Assembly: GCA_964450835.1 (NCBI GenBank)
Contig: CAYVEQ010000017.1
Location: 1 to 34,456, forward strand
Length of the DNA stretch: 34,456 bases
Source: Caccocola sp964450835
Lineage (GTDB): Bacteria; Synergistota; Synergistia; Synergistales; Synergistaceae
Direction of reading: 5' to 3'
Positions 1-7,968 of the stretch are shown here, piece after piece. The position numbers were made by a program, and so were the translations under genes. Numbering within the stretch: position 1 is the first letter of the stretch; every line of letters starts with the position of its first letter. A model generated the notes under the pieces. The model had not been told where the DNA came from. It saw nothing but the letters and a program-made list of their open reading frames with translations, and did not search any database.

Positions 1-55
1 ACGCGAAGGCGGACGTACTGTCGGCGCCGGCGTCGTCACGCAAATTATAGACTAG
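1..55 (+). CDS. tuf: Elongation factor Tu, C-terminal end (partial)
   Basis: The frame beginning at base 2 reads the typical last residues of EF-Tu (REGGRTVGAGVVTQIID) and stops at TAG 53-55; the rest lies outside the window. EF-Tu delivers aminoacyl-tRNA to the ribosome as a GTP complex. The match to the conserved C-terminal beta-barrel end is close to the family consensus, and tuf directly before rpsJ is a common bacterial order (str operon joined to S10 operon). Only 17 codons are visible. Confidence 0.9.
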   Translation, partial: REGGRTVGAGVVTQIID

Positions 56-76
56 GACCCCGGGAGAGGGATTATT

Positions 77-382
77 TTGGCGAAGAAAATTCGTATAAAG
101 CTCAAAGCGTTTGATCATCGCGTACTTGATGCCTCCGCAAAACAGATAACTGACACAGCGAAGCGCACAGACGCGAAACTTTCCGGCCCCGTGCCTCTTC
201 CTACGTCGATAGAGCGCTACTGCGTCCTTACATCGCCTCATGTCGACAAAGACGCGCGCGACCAGTATGAAATCAGGACACACAAACGCCTGATTGATAT
301 AATCGACCCAACGCAGAAGACAATGGAGGCTCTTATGGAACTGAATCTGCCTTCTGGTGTGGACATACAGATTAAGCTGTAA
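77..382 (+). CDS. rpsJ: 30S ribosomal protein S10
   Basis: S10 is a small-subunit head protein and also serves, as NusE, in antitermination complexes. The 101 residues run from MAKKIRIKLKAFDHRVLD to a C-terminus ending VDIQIKL, the usual length and both family signatures. The start is TTG at 77, preceded by the purine-rich GGGAGAGGG at 62-70; no in-frame ATG would give a full-length protein. It lies 21 nt after tuf and opens the S10 gene cluster, so transcription probably continues from the tuf side. Confidence 0.97.
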   Translation: MAKKIRIKLKAFDHRVLDASAKQITDTAKRTDAKLSGPVPLPTSIERYCVLTSPHVDKDARDQYEIRTHKRLIDIIDPTQKTMEALMELNLPSGVDIQIKL

Positions 383-415
383 ATATGCCTTAGTCTGAAA
401 AGGAGTGAAACGTTA

Positions 416-1042
416 ATGAGTATGGGGATTCTGGGCCGCAAGGTAGGGATGACCCAGGTCTTCGACGAAAACGGCAAGGCGGTACCTGTTACAGTTATAG
501 AAGCAGGCCCCTGCACGATCGTTGAAATCCGGACACCTGAAAAGAACAGTTACAGCGCAGTGCAACTTGGTCTTGGAGATGTAAAGCCCGTAAAGGTGAC
601 AAAGCCGATGAAAGGCTACTTCGATAAGCAGAGCGTAGCTCCGAGGCGCTGGCTGAGAGAGTTCCGCGTGGACGACACGACGGGCTACCAGGTGGGACAG
701 GAGATCACCGTTTCTCTGTTCCAAAATGGCGAGGTTGTTGATGTAACAGGCGTCAGCAAAGGTAAGGGCACCGCAGGCGTTATAAAACGCCATGGCTTCG
801 GCGGCACGCCGGCAAGCCACGGACATTCCGTAACGCATCGGCACCCCGGTTCAATAGGCTGCAGCAGCTTCCCCGGCCGCGTTATGAAAGGCCGCAGGAT
901 GGCGGGCCGCATGGGTAACGAGCGGGTAACGACCAAGAATCTTAAGGTTTTCGCAATCGACGAGGAAAACAACCTTATCTTGATAGCCGGTCCCGTACCC
1001 GGCGCTCGCGACGGCCTCGTTATGATACGTAAGACTGCATAG
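416..1042 (+). CDS. rplC: 50S ribosomal protein L3
   Basis: L3 is an early-assembly large-subunit protein whose central loop reaches towards the peptidyl transferase centre. The 208 residues start MSMGILGRKVGMTQVF, and the conserved loop (HRHPGSIGCSSFPGRVMKG) is present around residues 141-160. A Cys sits in GSIGCSS where many bacteria have other small residues; this is ordinary variation. AAGGAG at 400-405 supports the ATG at 416. It follows rpsJ in standard S10-operon order. Confidence 0.98.
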   Translation: MSMGILGRKVGMTQVFDENGKAVPVTVIEAGPCTIVEIRTPEKNSYSAVQLGLGDVKPVKVTKPMKGYFDKQSVAPRRWLREFRVDDTTGYQVGQEITVSLFQNGEVVDVTGVSKGKGTAGVIKRHGFGGTPASHGHSVTHRHPGSIGCSSFPGRVMKGRRMAGRMGNERVTTKNLKVFAIDEENNLILIAGPVPGARDGLVMIRKTA

Positions 1043-1059
1043 GTAGGAGGCTGAAGACG

Positions 1060-1683
1060 ATGCCTGTGGTAAAAGAAGTAAATTTTAAGGGCGAGGTTAT
1101 CGGGGAAGTAACGCTTTCTGACGCCGTCTTCGGCGCCCCGATTCACGTGCCTGCCATGCATCAGGTAGTAGTGGCACATCTGGCCAACTGCCGCATTGGA
1201 ACCCATAATACTAAAGATCGCGGGGATGTCCGCGGCGGCGGAAAGAAACCGTGGCGCCAGAAGCATACAGGGCGCGCGCGTTCCGGAAGCTCGCGCTCTC
1301 CGGTATGGGTCGGCGGCGGTGTGGCCCATGGCCCTCATCCGCGCGACTATCACCAGAAGGTCAACAAGAAGGTGCGCCGCATCGCGATACGCAGCGCGCT
1401 GACGCTCAAAGCGCAGGCTGAAAATATGCTTGTGGTAGACAAATTTGACATAGACACGCCAAAGACCAAGAGCATGGTGGCATTCCTCTCGGCGGTACAG
1501 AACGGGAAAAAGCCGCTTCTGGTACTTCATGAGACGAACATGGCGGTAGTCAAGTCCGCTGCGAATATCCCCGGTGCCTATGTGCAGCATGTCGACAGCG
1601 TCAACGTTTATGACTTGCTCTATCACGATCAGCTGATTGCGACTCCCGAAGCAATTAAAAAGCTCGAGGAGGTATTTGGTTAA
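1060..1683 (+). CDS. rplD: 50S ribosomal protein L4
   Basis: L4 lines the nascent-peptide exit tunnel. The 207 residues contain the basic extended loop typical of L4 (RGGGKKPWRQKHTGRARSGS, about residues 59-78). In some proteobacteria L4 also represses its own operon, but no such leader can be judged here because the operon start is outside the window. A TAGGAGG element just upstream supports the ATG at 1060. Its TAA shares its last base with the rplW start, implying translational coupling. Confidence 0.98.
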   Translation: MPVVKEVNFKGEVIGEVTLSDAVFGAPIHVPAMHQVVVAHLANCRIGTHNTKDRGDVRGGGKKPWRQKHTGRARSGSSRSPVWVGGGVAHGPHPRDYHQKVNKKVRRIAIRSALTLKAQAENMLVVDKFDIDTPKTKSMVAFLSAVQNGKKPLLVLHETNMAVVKSAANIPGAYVQHVDSVNVYDLLYHDQLIATPEAIKKLEEVFG

Positions 1684-1979
1684 TGAACGCCACATCTTAT
1701 GATATAATAGTCCGGCCCGTCATAACGGAAAAAACAAGCCGTCAGATGGAACTTGGACAGTACACGTTTGAAGTGCTTCCGAAAGCGAATAAAATAGAGA
1801 TTCGCAAAGCGGTTGAGGAAGTATTTAAGGTGAAGGTTGTAAGGGTCAATACGATCCAGGTCCGTTCCAAACCGAAGCGGATGGGTGCATTCTTGGGTCG
1901 TTCCCGTTCCTGGAAGAAAGCTGTAGTAACTCTTGCCAAGGGTGAAAAGATCGCTTTCTTTGAGGGCGCAAGCGCCTAA
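1683..1979 (+). CDS. rplW: 50S ribosomal protein L23
   Basis: L23 sits at the exit of the peptide tunnel and is a docking site for trigger factor and signal recognition particle. The 98-residue protein has the family start (SYDIIVRPVITEKTSRQME) and the C-terminal segment RVNTIQVRSKPKRMGAFLGR. The ATG at 1683 overlaps the rplD stop by one base; the ribosome binding site lies inside the rplD end (GAGGAGG near 1666-1672). Confidence 0.98.
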   Translation: MNATSYDIIVRPVITEKTSRQMELGQYTFEVLPKANKIEIRKAVEEVFKVKVVRVNTIQVRSKPKRMGAFLGRSRSWKKAVVTLAKGEKIAFFEGASA

Positions 1980-1999
1980 GAAGAAGGGGGAAATATTTA

Positions 2000-2824
2000 A
2001 TGGGTATAAAAAAATATCGTCCCACTACGCCTAGCCGCCGCCAGATGGCGACGCCTGACTTTGCCGAAATAACAAAGTCAAAGCCGGAGCGCAGCTTAGT
2101 TGTTTCGCTCTCCCAGTCCGCAGGGCGCAACAACAACGGACGTGTTACAATGCGTCACCGCGGGGGACGCGGCAGAATAAAATATCGTATTATAGATTTT
2201 AAGCGAGATAAAGTCGGTGTGCCCGGTAAAGTCGCGGCAATCGAATACGATCCAAATCGTTCTGCCCGTATAGCGCTTATCTCCTACAAAGACGGAGAAA
2301 AGAGATACATAGTCGCACCGATTGGACTTAATGTCGGTGATGTCATCGTTTCAGGTGAAGGTTCCGACATCCGCCCCGGAAACGCTCTCAAACTGAAAGA
2401 TATCCCAGTCGGTACAGTCATTCACAATGTAGAGCTGGAGCCGGGGCGCGGCGGAGTGCTCGCGCGTTCGGCGGGTGCGTCGGCGCAGCTTATGGCTAAG
2501 GAAGGCAAATATGCCTTTGTGCGCATGCCCTCTGGCGAACTGAGACTTGTTCTTCTTGAGTGCATGGCTACGATTGGCCAGGTCGGCAATGAAGAACATG
2601 AAAATGTAATATATGGTAAAGCAGGCAGAACCCGCTGGCTCGGTATTCGCCCCCATATTCGCGGTATGATCCAGAACCCAGTCGACCATCCGATGGGCGG
2701 AGGAGAAGGAAAGAGCAAATCACATAAACATCCTGTCTCTCCGTGGGGTACTCCGGCGAAGGGTTACCGTACACGTAAACGGAAGCCGTCGGATAAGTTT
2801 ATAGTCCGTCGCCGCAAGAAGTAG
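2000..2824 (+). CDS. rplB: 50S ribosomal protein L2
   Basis: L2 is a core large-subunit protein needed for subunit association and peptidyl transferase activity. The 274 residues have the OB-fold/SH3-like body and the diagnostic segment VDHPMGGGEG at residues 228-237, which includes the invariant histidine (H230), followed by the basic tail SPWGTPAKGYRTRKRK. Length is standard. AGAAGGGGG at about 1980-1988 precedes the ATG at 2000. It lies between rplW and rpsS as usual. Confidence 0.98.
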   Translation: MGIKKYRPTTPSRRQMATPDFAEITKSKPERSLVVSLSQSAGRNNNGRVTMRHRGGRGRIKYRIIDFKRDKVGVPGKVAAIEYDPNRSARIALISYKDGEKRYIVAPIGLNVGDVIVSGEGSDIRPGNALKLKDIPVGTVIHNVELEPGRGGVLARSAGASAQLMAKEGKYAFVRMPSGELRLVLLECMATIGQVGNEEHENVIYGKAGRTRWLGIRPHIRGMIQNPVDHPMGGGEGKSKSHKHPVSPWGTPAKGYRTRKRKPSDKFIVRRRKK

Positions 2825-2851
2825 CCCGTAGACTGTAGGAGGGAAAATTAA

Positions 2852-3136
2852 ATGGCTCGTTCACTTAAAAAAGGTCCGTATGTAGACGCTAAACTGCTTC
2901 GCAGGATAGAGGATATGAACGAATCCGGTAAGAAAACCGTAATCAAAAGCTGGGCGCGCGCAAGCGCTATCACACCTGAAATGGTCGGTCACACGATTGC
3001 GGTACATAACGGAAGGATTCACGTACCCGTTTACATCAGCGACAATATGATTGGCCATAAGCTTGGCGAATTTGCCCCCACTCGCAAATTCGGCGGCCAT
3101 GCCGGTCAGGAACGCACTACCAAGGTAAAGAAGTAG
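2852..3136 (+). CDS. rpsS: 30S ribosomal protein S19
   Basis: S19 is a head protein of the small subunit that contacts S13 and the A-site tRNA region. The 94 residues begin MARSLKKGPYVDAKLLRRIE and end with the conserved GEFAPTRKFGGHAG block and a lysine-rich tail. A TAGGAGGG element upstream fits the ATG at 2852. rplV follows after a 12-nt gap. Confidence 0.98.
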   Translation: MARSLKKGPYVDAKLLRRIEDMNESGKKTVIKSWARASAITPEMVGHTIAVHNGRIHVPVYISDNMIGHKLGEFAPTRKFGGHAGQERTTKVKK

Positions 3137-3148
3137 GAGGGCTGCCTA

Positions 3149-3481
3149 ATGGAAGTAAAAGCGTCAGCAAAGCAGCTTCGTGTTTCTGCAGGTAAAGTGC
3201 GCAGAGTTCTTGCGCTGATTCGCGGCAAAAATGCCTCCGACGCGCTGATGATACTCAAATACACCCCGAATAAACCGGCTCGCTACATAGAAAAGGTTCT
3301 TAAAGGTGCTGTCGCGAATGCCGAGCATAACCACGGCCTCGATATGGATAAGCTTATTGTGAAATCAGCGACAGCTGATCAGGGGGCATATATGAAGCGT
3401 TTCCGCCCTGTTTCGATGGGCCGCGCTCATGCGTTTAGACACCACACTTGCCACGTGACCGTGGTTGTGTGCGAGAAGTAA
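3149..3481 (+). CDS. rplV: 50S ribosomal protein L22
   Basis: L22 spans the large subunit, and its beta-hairpin lines the exit tunnel constriction where macrolides act. The 110 residues include the hairpin region ending GRAHAFRHHTCHVTVVV; the usual bacterial form here is closer to GRA.R..KRT.HI.V, so the hairpin end is somewhat divergent (histidine-rich). The start ATG 3149 follows GGAGGG at 3136-3141. Its stop is 14 nt before the rpsC start. Confidence 0.97.
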   Translation: MEVKASAKQLRVSAGKVRRVLALIRGKNASDALMILKYTPNKPARYIEKVLKGAVANAEHNHGLDMDKLIVKSATADQGAYMKRFRPVSMGRAHAFRHHTCHVTVVVCEK

Positions 3482-3495
3482 GGAGGGGTGAAGCA

Positions 3496-4170
3496 GTGGG
3501 TCAGAAGATTCACCCGGTAGGATATAGACTCGGTGTCATCTACGATTGGGAGTCCCGTTGGTTCGCAGACGGTAAGAAATATGCTAAGTTTCTGCACAAA
3601 GATCTTGAACTCAGGGCTTGGATTAAAAAGCGCTGGGCGCAAGCCGGCGTCAGCCGTGTGGAAATTGAACGTATAGGCGACGTTATGCGTTTCACCGTTT
3701 GGACCGCCCGGCCTGGTGTTGTAATTGGCAAGCAGGGTGCTGAAATACAGGCGGTTCGTGAAGAACTTCAGTCTATGACCGGTAACCGGGTAATGATAAA
3801 CATTGAAGAAATGAAGAATCCTGATGTTGAAGCACAGGTAGTCGCTGAAGGCGTCGCTTCTTCGCTTGAGCGCAGAATCAGCTTCCGGCGCGCCATGAAA
3901 CAGTCCATTTTCCGCGCCATGAAATCAGGAGCTAAGGGAATTAAAATTCAGTGCGGCGGACGCCTTGGCGGCGCGGAAATCGCCCGCACGGAATGGTATC
4001 TTGAGGGCCAGCTTCCGCTTTCAACGCTCCGCGCTGATATTGATTACGGATTTGCCGAAGCTCACACAATATACGGTGTGATTGGCATTAAAGTCTGGAT
4101 CTATAAAGGCGAAGTCATGGAGCGCAAATCGGTAGATGAAGCCGAGCCTGTAGCCAGGGTGAGGGGGTAA
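3496..4170 (+). CDS. rpsC: 30S ribosomal protein S3
   Basis: S3 forms part of the mRNA entry channel and has mRNA helicase-associated activity. I place the start at GTG 3496 (MGQKIHPVGYRLGVIYDW), which matches the family N-terminus exactly and lies 7 nt after AGGAGG at 3482-3487. Longer in-frame extensions would overlap rplV. The product is 224 residues, with the KH domain (RPGVVIGKQGAEIQAV) near residues 73-88 and the C-terminal domain ending in the charged tail EAEPVARVRG. Confidence 0.97.
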   Translation: MGQKIHPVGYRLGVIYDWESRWFADGKKYAKFLHKDLELRAWIKKRWAQAGVSRVEIERIGDVMRFTVWTARPGVVIGKQGAEIQAVREELQSMTGNRVMINIEEMKNPDVEAQVVAEGVASSLERRISFRRAMKQSIFRAMKSGAKGIKIQCGGRLGGAEIARTEWYLEGQLPLSTLRADIDYGFAEAHTIYGVIGIKVWIYKGEVMERKSVDEAEPVARVRG

Positions 4171-4176
4171 TATCCG

Positions 4177-4596
4177 ATGCTTTCTCCGAAAAGAGTGAAA
4201 TACCGTAAACCTCACCTGACAGCTCTCCGCGGTTACAGCAAAGGAGCAACCAAGGTCGATTTCGGCGAATACGGCCTTCAGGCCTGTGAAAACGGATGGA
4301 TCACCGCCCGTCAGATTGAAGCGGTTCGCGTTGCCATCAGCCGTAAGATGAAAAAGAACGGAAAAATCTGGATAAGGATATTCCCTGATCGCCCCGTTAC
4401 GGAAAAACCCCTTGAAACTCGTATGGGTAAGGGAAAAGGTAACGTGGAATACTGGACCGCGGCTGTAAAGCGCGGACGTGTAATGTTTGAAATAGCGGGT
4501 ATTAACCGCGAAACCGCGGAACAGGCATTCCGTACGGCGTCATTCAAGCTGCCCATCAAGGTAAAAATGTTAACCCGAGAGGGAGCAGGTGAATAA
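4177..4596 (+). CDS. rplP: 50S ribosomal protein L16
   Basis: L16 contacts the A-site tRNA elbow in the large subunit. The 139-residue protein begins MLSPKRVKYRKPH and contains the conserved stretches YGLQACENGWITARQIEAVR and TEKPLETRMGKGKGNVEYW. The start is 6 nt after rpsC, so its ribosome binding site (GAGGGGG) lies inside the rpsC end. rpmC follows 2 nt later. Confidence 0.98.
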   Translation: MLSPKRVKYRKPHLTALRGYSKGATKVDFGEYGLQACENGWITARQIEAVRVAISRKMKKNGKIWIRIFPDRPVTEKPLETRMGKGKGNVEYWTAAVKRGRVMFEIAGINRETAEQAFRTASFKLPIKVKMLTREGAGE

Positions 4597-4598
4597 TT

Positions 4599-4814
4599 AT
4601 GGATCCCAAGGAACTTAGAGATCTCAGTATTGCTGAGCTCAAAGATAAACATAAGCAGTACAAAGAAGAATTGTTCAATCTCCGCTTTCAGAACGCGATA
4701 GGACAGCTGAACAATTCAGGCCGAATCAAAGAAGTAAAAAAGACTATCGCCCGTATACTCACAATAATCACAGAAAAAGAGATGGGCATAGGTAATTCTG
4801 GAGCAAGGAGGTAG
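4599..4814 (+). CDS. rpmC: 50S ribosomal protein L29
   Basis: L29 is a small two-helix protein near the tunnel exit, next to L23. The 71 residues contain the characteristic helix LFNLRFQNAIGQLNNSGRIK followed by the conserved KKTIARILTI segment. The ATG at 4599 is two bases after the rplP stop; GAGGGAGCAGG inside the rplP end acts as ribosome binding site. The length is within the normal 60-75 range. Confidence 0.97.
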   Translation: MDPKELRDLSIAELKDKHKQYKEELFNLRFQNAIGQLNNSGRIKEVKKTIARILTIITEKEMGIGNSGARR

Positions 4815-4820
4815 CCGGAG

Positions 4821-5111
4821 ATGGAGGAACGTACTGCACATCGTAAAATCCGGACTGGCACTGTGGTTAGCGATAAAATGGATAAAACCATAGTCGTTCG
4901 TGTCGATCGCATGGCAAAGCATCCACTCTACGGTAAGCCAGTCCTTAGTTCCAAGAAATTTATGGCTCACGATGAGACAAACGATTGCCGTGTCGGCGAC
5001 ACTGTTATGATTGGCGAGACGCGTCCACTAAGCGCCAAGAAGCGGTGGGAAGTCCTCGAAATTGTCGAGAGGGCTCCTATTCTCGGCAACGCGGCAGAGG
5101 AGGCTGAATAA
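4821..5111 (+). CDS. rpsQ: 30S ribosomal protein S17
   Basis: S17 is a primary 16S rRNA-binding OB-fold protein. The 96 residues include the family hallmarks TGTVVSDKMDKTIVVRVD (about 12-29), HPLYGKPV and GDTVMIGETRPLSAKKRW. The tail (EIVERAPILGNAAEEAE) is slightly longer than in Escherichia coli, as in many other phyla. AAGGAGG in the rpmC end supports the ATG at 4821. rplN follows after 2 nt. Confidence 0.97.
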   Translation: MEERTAHRKIRTGTVVSDKMDKTIVVRVDRMAKHPLYGKPVLSSKKFMAHDETNDCRVGDTVMIGETRPLSAKKRWEVLEIVERAPILGNAAEEAE

Positions 5112-5113
5112 TT

Positions 5114-5482
5114 ATGATTCAGCTGCGTACTGTACTTAATGTCGCTGACAATTCCGGCGCCCGAAAGATACTCTGTGTGCAGGTGAAAGGCGGCAGTTTC
5201 CGCAAGGTTGGGACTGTCGGCGATGTTATCGTGGGAGCTGTTCGTGAGGCGGCACCTAACGGGAACATCAAAAAGGGCGACGTTGTCAAGGCTGTAATCG
5301 TCAGAACGAAAAAAGAAATCCGCCGCAGGGACGGCTCCTATGTTCGCTTTGACGATAACGCCGCGGTAGTCATCGACAACAACGGCGACCCCAAGGGAAC
5401 ACGTATTTTCGGACCTGTTGCAAGGGAACTGAGAGAAAAGAAATATATGCGCATTGTCTCTCTGGCTCCCGAAGTAGTTTAG
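5114..5482 (+). CDS. rplN: 50S ribosomal protein L14
   Basis: L14 forms part of the intersubunit bridge with 16S helix 14. The 122 residues start MIQLRTVLNVADNSGARK and end with IFGPVARELREKKYMRIVSLAPEVV, both near-invariant signatures, and the length is the bacterial standard. The start lies 2 nt after rpsQ, and the gene opens the spc-type part of the cluster. Confidence 0.98.
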   Translation: MIQLRTVLNVADNSGARKILCVQVKGGSFRKVGTVGDVIVGAVREAAPNGNIKKGDVVKAVIVRTKKEIRRRDGSYVRFDDNAAVVIDNNGDPKGTRIFGPVARELREKKYMRIVSLAPEVV

Positions 5483-5496
5483 GGGGGAAACCGCTC

Positions 5497-5823
5497 ATGT
5501 CTAAGATGAGAATAAAAAAGGGAGACCGGGTCCGCGTAATTTCCGGGAAAGACGCAGGCAAAGAGGGTAAGATTCTCAGCCGTAACATCCAGAAGGATAC
5601 AGTTATTGTTGAAAACATCAACCTCATTACCAAAAGCGTTCGCCCGACTCAGAAAGACCCGCGCGGCGGACTGGTAAAGAAAGAAGCCCCGCTATCAGCT
5701 TCAAAGGTAATGCTTGTATGTCCTAAGTGCGGCAAGGCCACCCGTGTCAGCCGTGCTTTCCTTGACGACGGCAAAAAAGTCCGCGTCTGCAAGAAGTGTA
5801 ACGAGATAATAGACAAGGCATAG
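5497..5823 (+). CDS. rplX: 50S ribosomal protein L24, zinc-ribbon form
   Basis: L24 initiates large-subunit assembly and lies at the tunnel exit. The KOW motif fills the N-terminal part (KKGDRVRVISGKDAGKEGKI, about residues 7-26). The C-terminus carries two CxxC pairs, C75/C78 and C98/C101, a zinc-ribbon form known from many non-proteobacterial L24 proteins but absent from the E. coli protein. Total length is 108. GGGGGGAAA upstream fits the ATG at 5497. Confidence 0.97.
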   Translation: MSKMRIKKGDRVRVISGKDAGKEGKILSRNIQKDTVIVENINLITKSVRPTQKDPRGGLVKKEAPLSASKVMLVCPKCGKATRVSRAFLDDGKKVRVCKKCNEIIDKA

Positions 5824-5837
5824 AAGGAGGGGACAAT

Positions 5838-6380
5838 ATGACACCGCGTCTTTTGACAAAATATACGGGAGAAGTTCGTCCTCACCTTAACGAGCAGTTC
5901 CACTACAAGAACGTAATGGAAATCCCGCGTCTCGCAAAGGTCGTAATAAACATCGGTGTGAACGAGGCCAAGCTGGATCAGAAGTATATGGACGCTTCTA
6001 TTAACGAACTGACCATTATCTCAGGGCAGAAGCCGGTTTTGAAGCGTGCCAAGAAGTCTATAGCGGGATTTAAGGTTCGCGAAGGAATGCCTGTCGCCTG
6101 TGCCGTTACTCTGAGAAGCGCAAAAATGTGGGAATTCGTAGACAGGCTTTTCAGCATTGCGCTTCCCCGTATCAAAGACTTCCAGGGTATTTCTAAGAAA
6201 GGCTTCGACGGCAGGGGAAATTTCAATCTTGGCCTGAAAGAGCAGCTGCTCTTCCCTGAAATAGACTACGATAAAGTCATCCGCCAGCGCGGCATGAATA
6301 TTACCTTTGTCACGACGGCCAAGACGGATGAAGAAGGCATGGCTCTTCTCAAAGAGCTCGGCATGCCTTTCGCCCGTTAG
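5838..6380 (+). CDS. rplE: 50S ribosomal protein L5
   Basis: L5 binds 5S rRNA and contacts the P-site tRNA. The 180 residues show the family core: VVINIGVNEA, GQKPVLKRAKKSIAGFKVRE and the C-terminal MNITFVTTAKTDEEG. The length is standard. The ribosome binding site AAGGAGGGG at about 5824-5832 directly follows the rplX stop. Confidence 0.98.
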   Translation: MTPRLLTKYTGEVRPHLNEQFHYKNVMEIPRLAKVVINIGVNEAKLDQKYMDASINELTIISGQKPVLKRAKKSIAGFKVREGMPVACAVTLRSAKMWEFVDRLFSIALPRIKDFQGISKKGFDGRGNFNLGLKEQLLFPEIDYDKVIRQRGMNITFVTTAKTDEEGMALLKELGMPFAR

Positions 6381-6393
6381 GAAGGAGAACGAA

Positions 6394-6579
6394 ATGGCTC
6401 GTAAATGCATGGAGAACAAGGCAGCTCTTGAGCCGAAGTTCAAAGTCAGAAAGTACAATCGCTGCCCTATCTGTGGGCGTCCCCACGGATATATGCGCAA
6501 ATTTGAGATGTGCCGCTGCTGTTTCCGCAGGCTTGCGCGCGAGGGGAAAATCCCCGGCGTTGTAAAGGCCAGCTGGTAA
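6394..6579 (+). CDS. rpsN: 30S ribosomal protein S14, zinc-binding (type Z)
   Basis: S14 belongs to the small-subunit head. The 61-residue protein starts at ATG 6394, 7 nt after GGAGAA, and reads MARKCMENKAALEPKF; a longer in-frame extension would overlap rplE. It is the short zinc form, with C24, C27, C40 and C43 as CxxC-x12-CxxC. This is the form usual in Gram-positives and several other phyla, unlike the roughly 100-residue zinc-free S14 of E. coli. Confidence 0.97.
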   Translation: MARKCMENKAALEPKFKVRKYNRCPICGRPHGYMRKFEMCRCCFRRLAREGKIPGVVKASW

Positions 6580-6610
6580 CAATAGGGCATAGAGGGGAGG
6601 ATCCTTTAAT

Positions 6611-7015
6611 ATGCATATAACCGATCCTGTCGCGGATATGCTCACTCGCATCAGAAATGCGAATGTTGTTTATCATGAAATGGTAGATATGCCTCTTTCA
6701 AAGATGCGCCTCGAAATGGCTCGCATATTAAAAGAAGAAGGATATATCCGCAATTACAAGACAATCACCGACGCGAAGCAGTCCATGCAGATACTGCGGC
6801 TCACAATGAGTTACGGACCGCAGAAAGAAAGAGTAATCCAGGGACTTCGCAGGATAAGCAAACCGGGGCGCCGTATCTATGTAGGCAAAGACGAACTGCC
6901 GAAAGTTATGGGTGGTCTCGGTATTGCTATGATTTCGACATCAGCCGGACTGATGACTGACGCGGCCGCCCGCAAACGGGGACTTGGCGGCGAAGTTATC
7001 TGCTACGTCTGGTAA
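6611..7015 (+). CDS. rpsH: 30S ribosomal protein S8
   Basis: S8 binds the central domain of 16S rRNA; in E. coli it also represses the spc operon. The 134 residues begin MHITDPVADMLTRIRNAN and end with the conserved C-terminal GLMTDAAARKRGLGGEVICYVW. GGGGAGGAT at about 6594-6602 supports the ATG at 6611. No S8-like regulatory RNA structure was tested. Confidence 0.98.
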   Translation: MHITDPVADMLTRIRNANVVYHEMVDMPLSKMRLEMARILKEEGYIRNYKTITDAKQSMQILRLTMSYGPQKERVIQGLRRISKPGRRIYVGKDELPKVMGGLGIAMISTSAGLMTDAAARKRGLGGEVICYVW

Positions 7016-7030
7016 TGGGAGGACTGTACA

Positions 7031-7573
7031 ATGTCTAGAATCGGACGTAAAGCCATAGTCCTCCCAAAAGGCGTAGACGTTACGGTAAGCGGTCAGCATG
7101 TTTCAGTAAAGGGCGCGAAAGGCACGCTTGAGATGGATGTACTCCACAACATTTCGGTTTCTGTCGCCGACGGCGAAGTTTCTGTTAAGCGCGCTAACGA
7201 CGACAAGGCTGTACGCGCCGCCCACGGCATGACAAGAGCTCTTATAAACAACATGATAATCGGTGTTACGGAGGGTTTCCAGAAAGCCCTCGAAATCGTC
7301 GGCGTCGGATACAGAGCTCAGATGCAGGGCAAGAACCTGATTCTCAGCCTCGGCTTCTCACATCAGGTGGAAGTTGTTCCTCCTGCGGGAATTGAGTTTG
7401 TTTGTGAGAGTCCGATAAAAATTATCGTCCGCGGCATAGATAAACAGCTTGTCGGCCAGGTAGCGTCAAACGTTCGCGGATATCGTCCGCCTGAACCTTA
7501 CAAAGGCAAAGGTATCAGGTATGCCGGCGAGTATGTAATCCGCAAAGCCGGTAAGGCCGGCGCTAAAAAATAA
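7031..7573 (+). CDS. rplF: 50S ribosomal protein L6
   Basis: L6 lies near the sarcin-ricin loop. The 180 residues form the usual duplicated L6 domains. The start MSRIGRKAIVLPKGVDV and the C-terminal PPEPYKGKGIRYAGEYVIRK are signature stretches. GGGAGGA at 7017-7023 precedes the ATG at 7031. Confidence 0.98.
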   Translation: MSRIGRKAIVLPKGVDVTVSGQHVSVKGAKGTLEMDVLHNISVSVADGEVSVKRANDDKAVRAAHGMTRALINNMIIGVTEGFQKALEIVGVGYRAQMQGKNLILSLGFSHQVEVVPPAGIEFVCESPIKIIVRGIDKQLVGQVASNVRGYRPPEPYKGKGIRYAGEYVIRKAGKAGAKK

Positions 7574-7589
7574 GGCGAGGTGAAGTACG

Positions 7590-7955
7590 TTGTTTAGAAG
7601 TCGCAGTCGTAACGAAATGCGGGAGCTACGCCACCGTCGCCTCAGGAAGCATCTTTCCGGCACAGCCGAACGCCCGCGTCTTGCGGTTTTCGCAAGCCTG
7701 AAGCATATCAGCGTACAGGTTATTGATGATGTAAAGGGACACACTCTTATCTCTGCCTCAACTGTGCAGGATAAGTTTGAAGAAGTGAAGGGCACCGGCA
7801 ACCAGGAAGCGGCAAAGGCTGTAGGCAAGCTTATAGCAGAGCGCGCTCTCGCTCATGGAATAACAGAAGTCGTTTTTGACAGGGGCGGCCACGTATATCA
7901 CGGCAGAATCAAAGCTCTTGCCGAAGCAGCCCGCGAAGCCGGTCTGAAGTTCTAA
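7590..7955 (+). CDS. rplR: 50S ribosomal protein L18
   Basis: L18 binds 5S rRNA together with L5. The 121 residues include RLRKHLSGTAERPRLAVFAS and end with the family tail GRIKALAEAAREAGLKF. The start is TTG at 7590, preceded by GGCGAGGTGA at about 7574-7583; the protein reads MFRSRSRNEMREL from there. The next in-frame ATG is at residue 10 and would remove conserved basic residues. Confidence 0.96.
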   Translation: MFRSRSRNEMRELRHRRLRKHLSGTAERPRLAVFASLKHISVQVIDDVKGHTLISASTVQDKFEEVKGTGNQEAAKAVGKLIAERALAHGITEVVFDRGGHVYHGRIKALAEAAREAGLKF

Positions 7956-7968
7956 GGGGGCGCAAACA

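Noticed and set aside
685..1695. A 336-codon minus-strand frame across rplC and rplD
   Set aside because: It lies opposite two certain ribosomal genes and has no recognisable domain.
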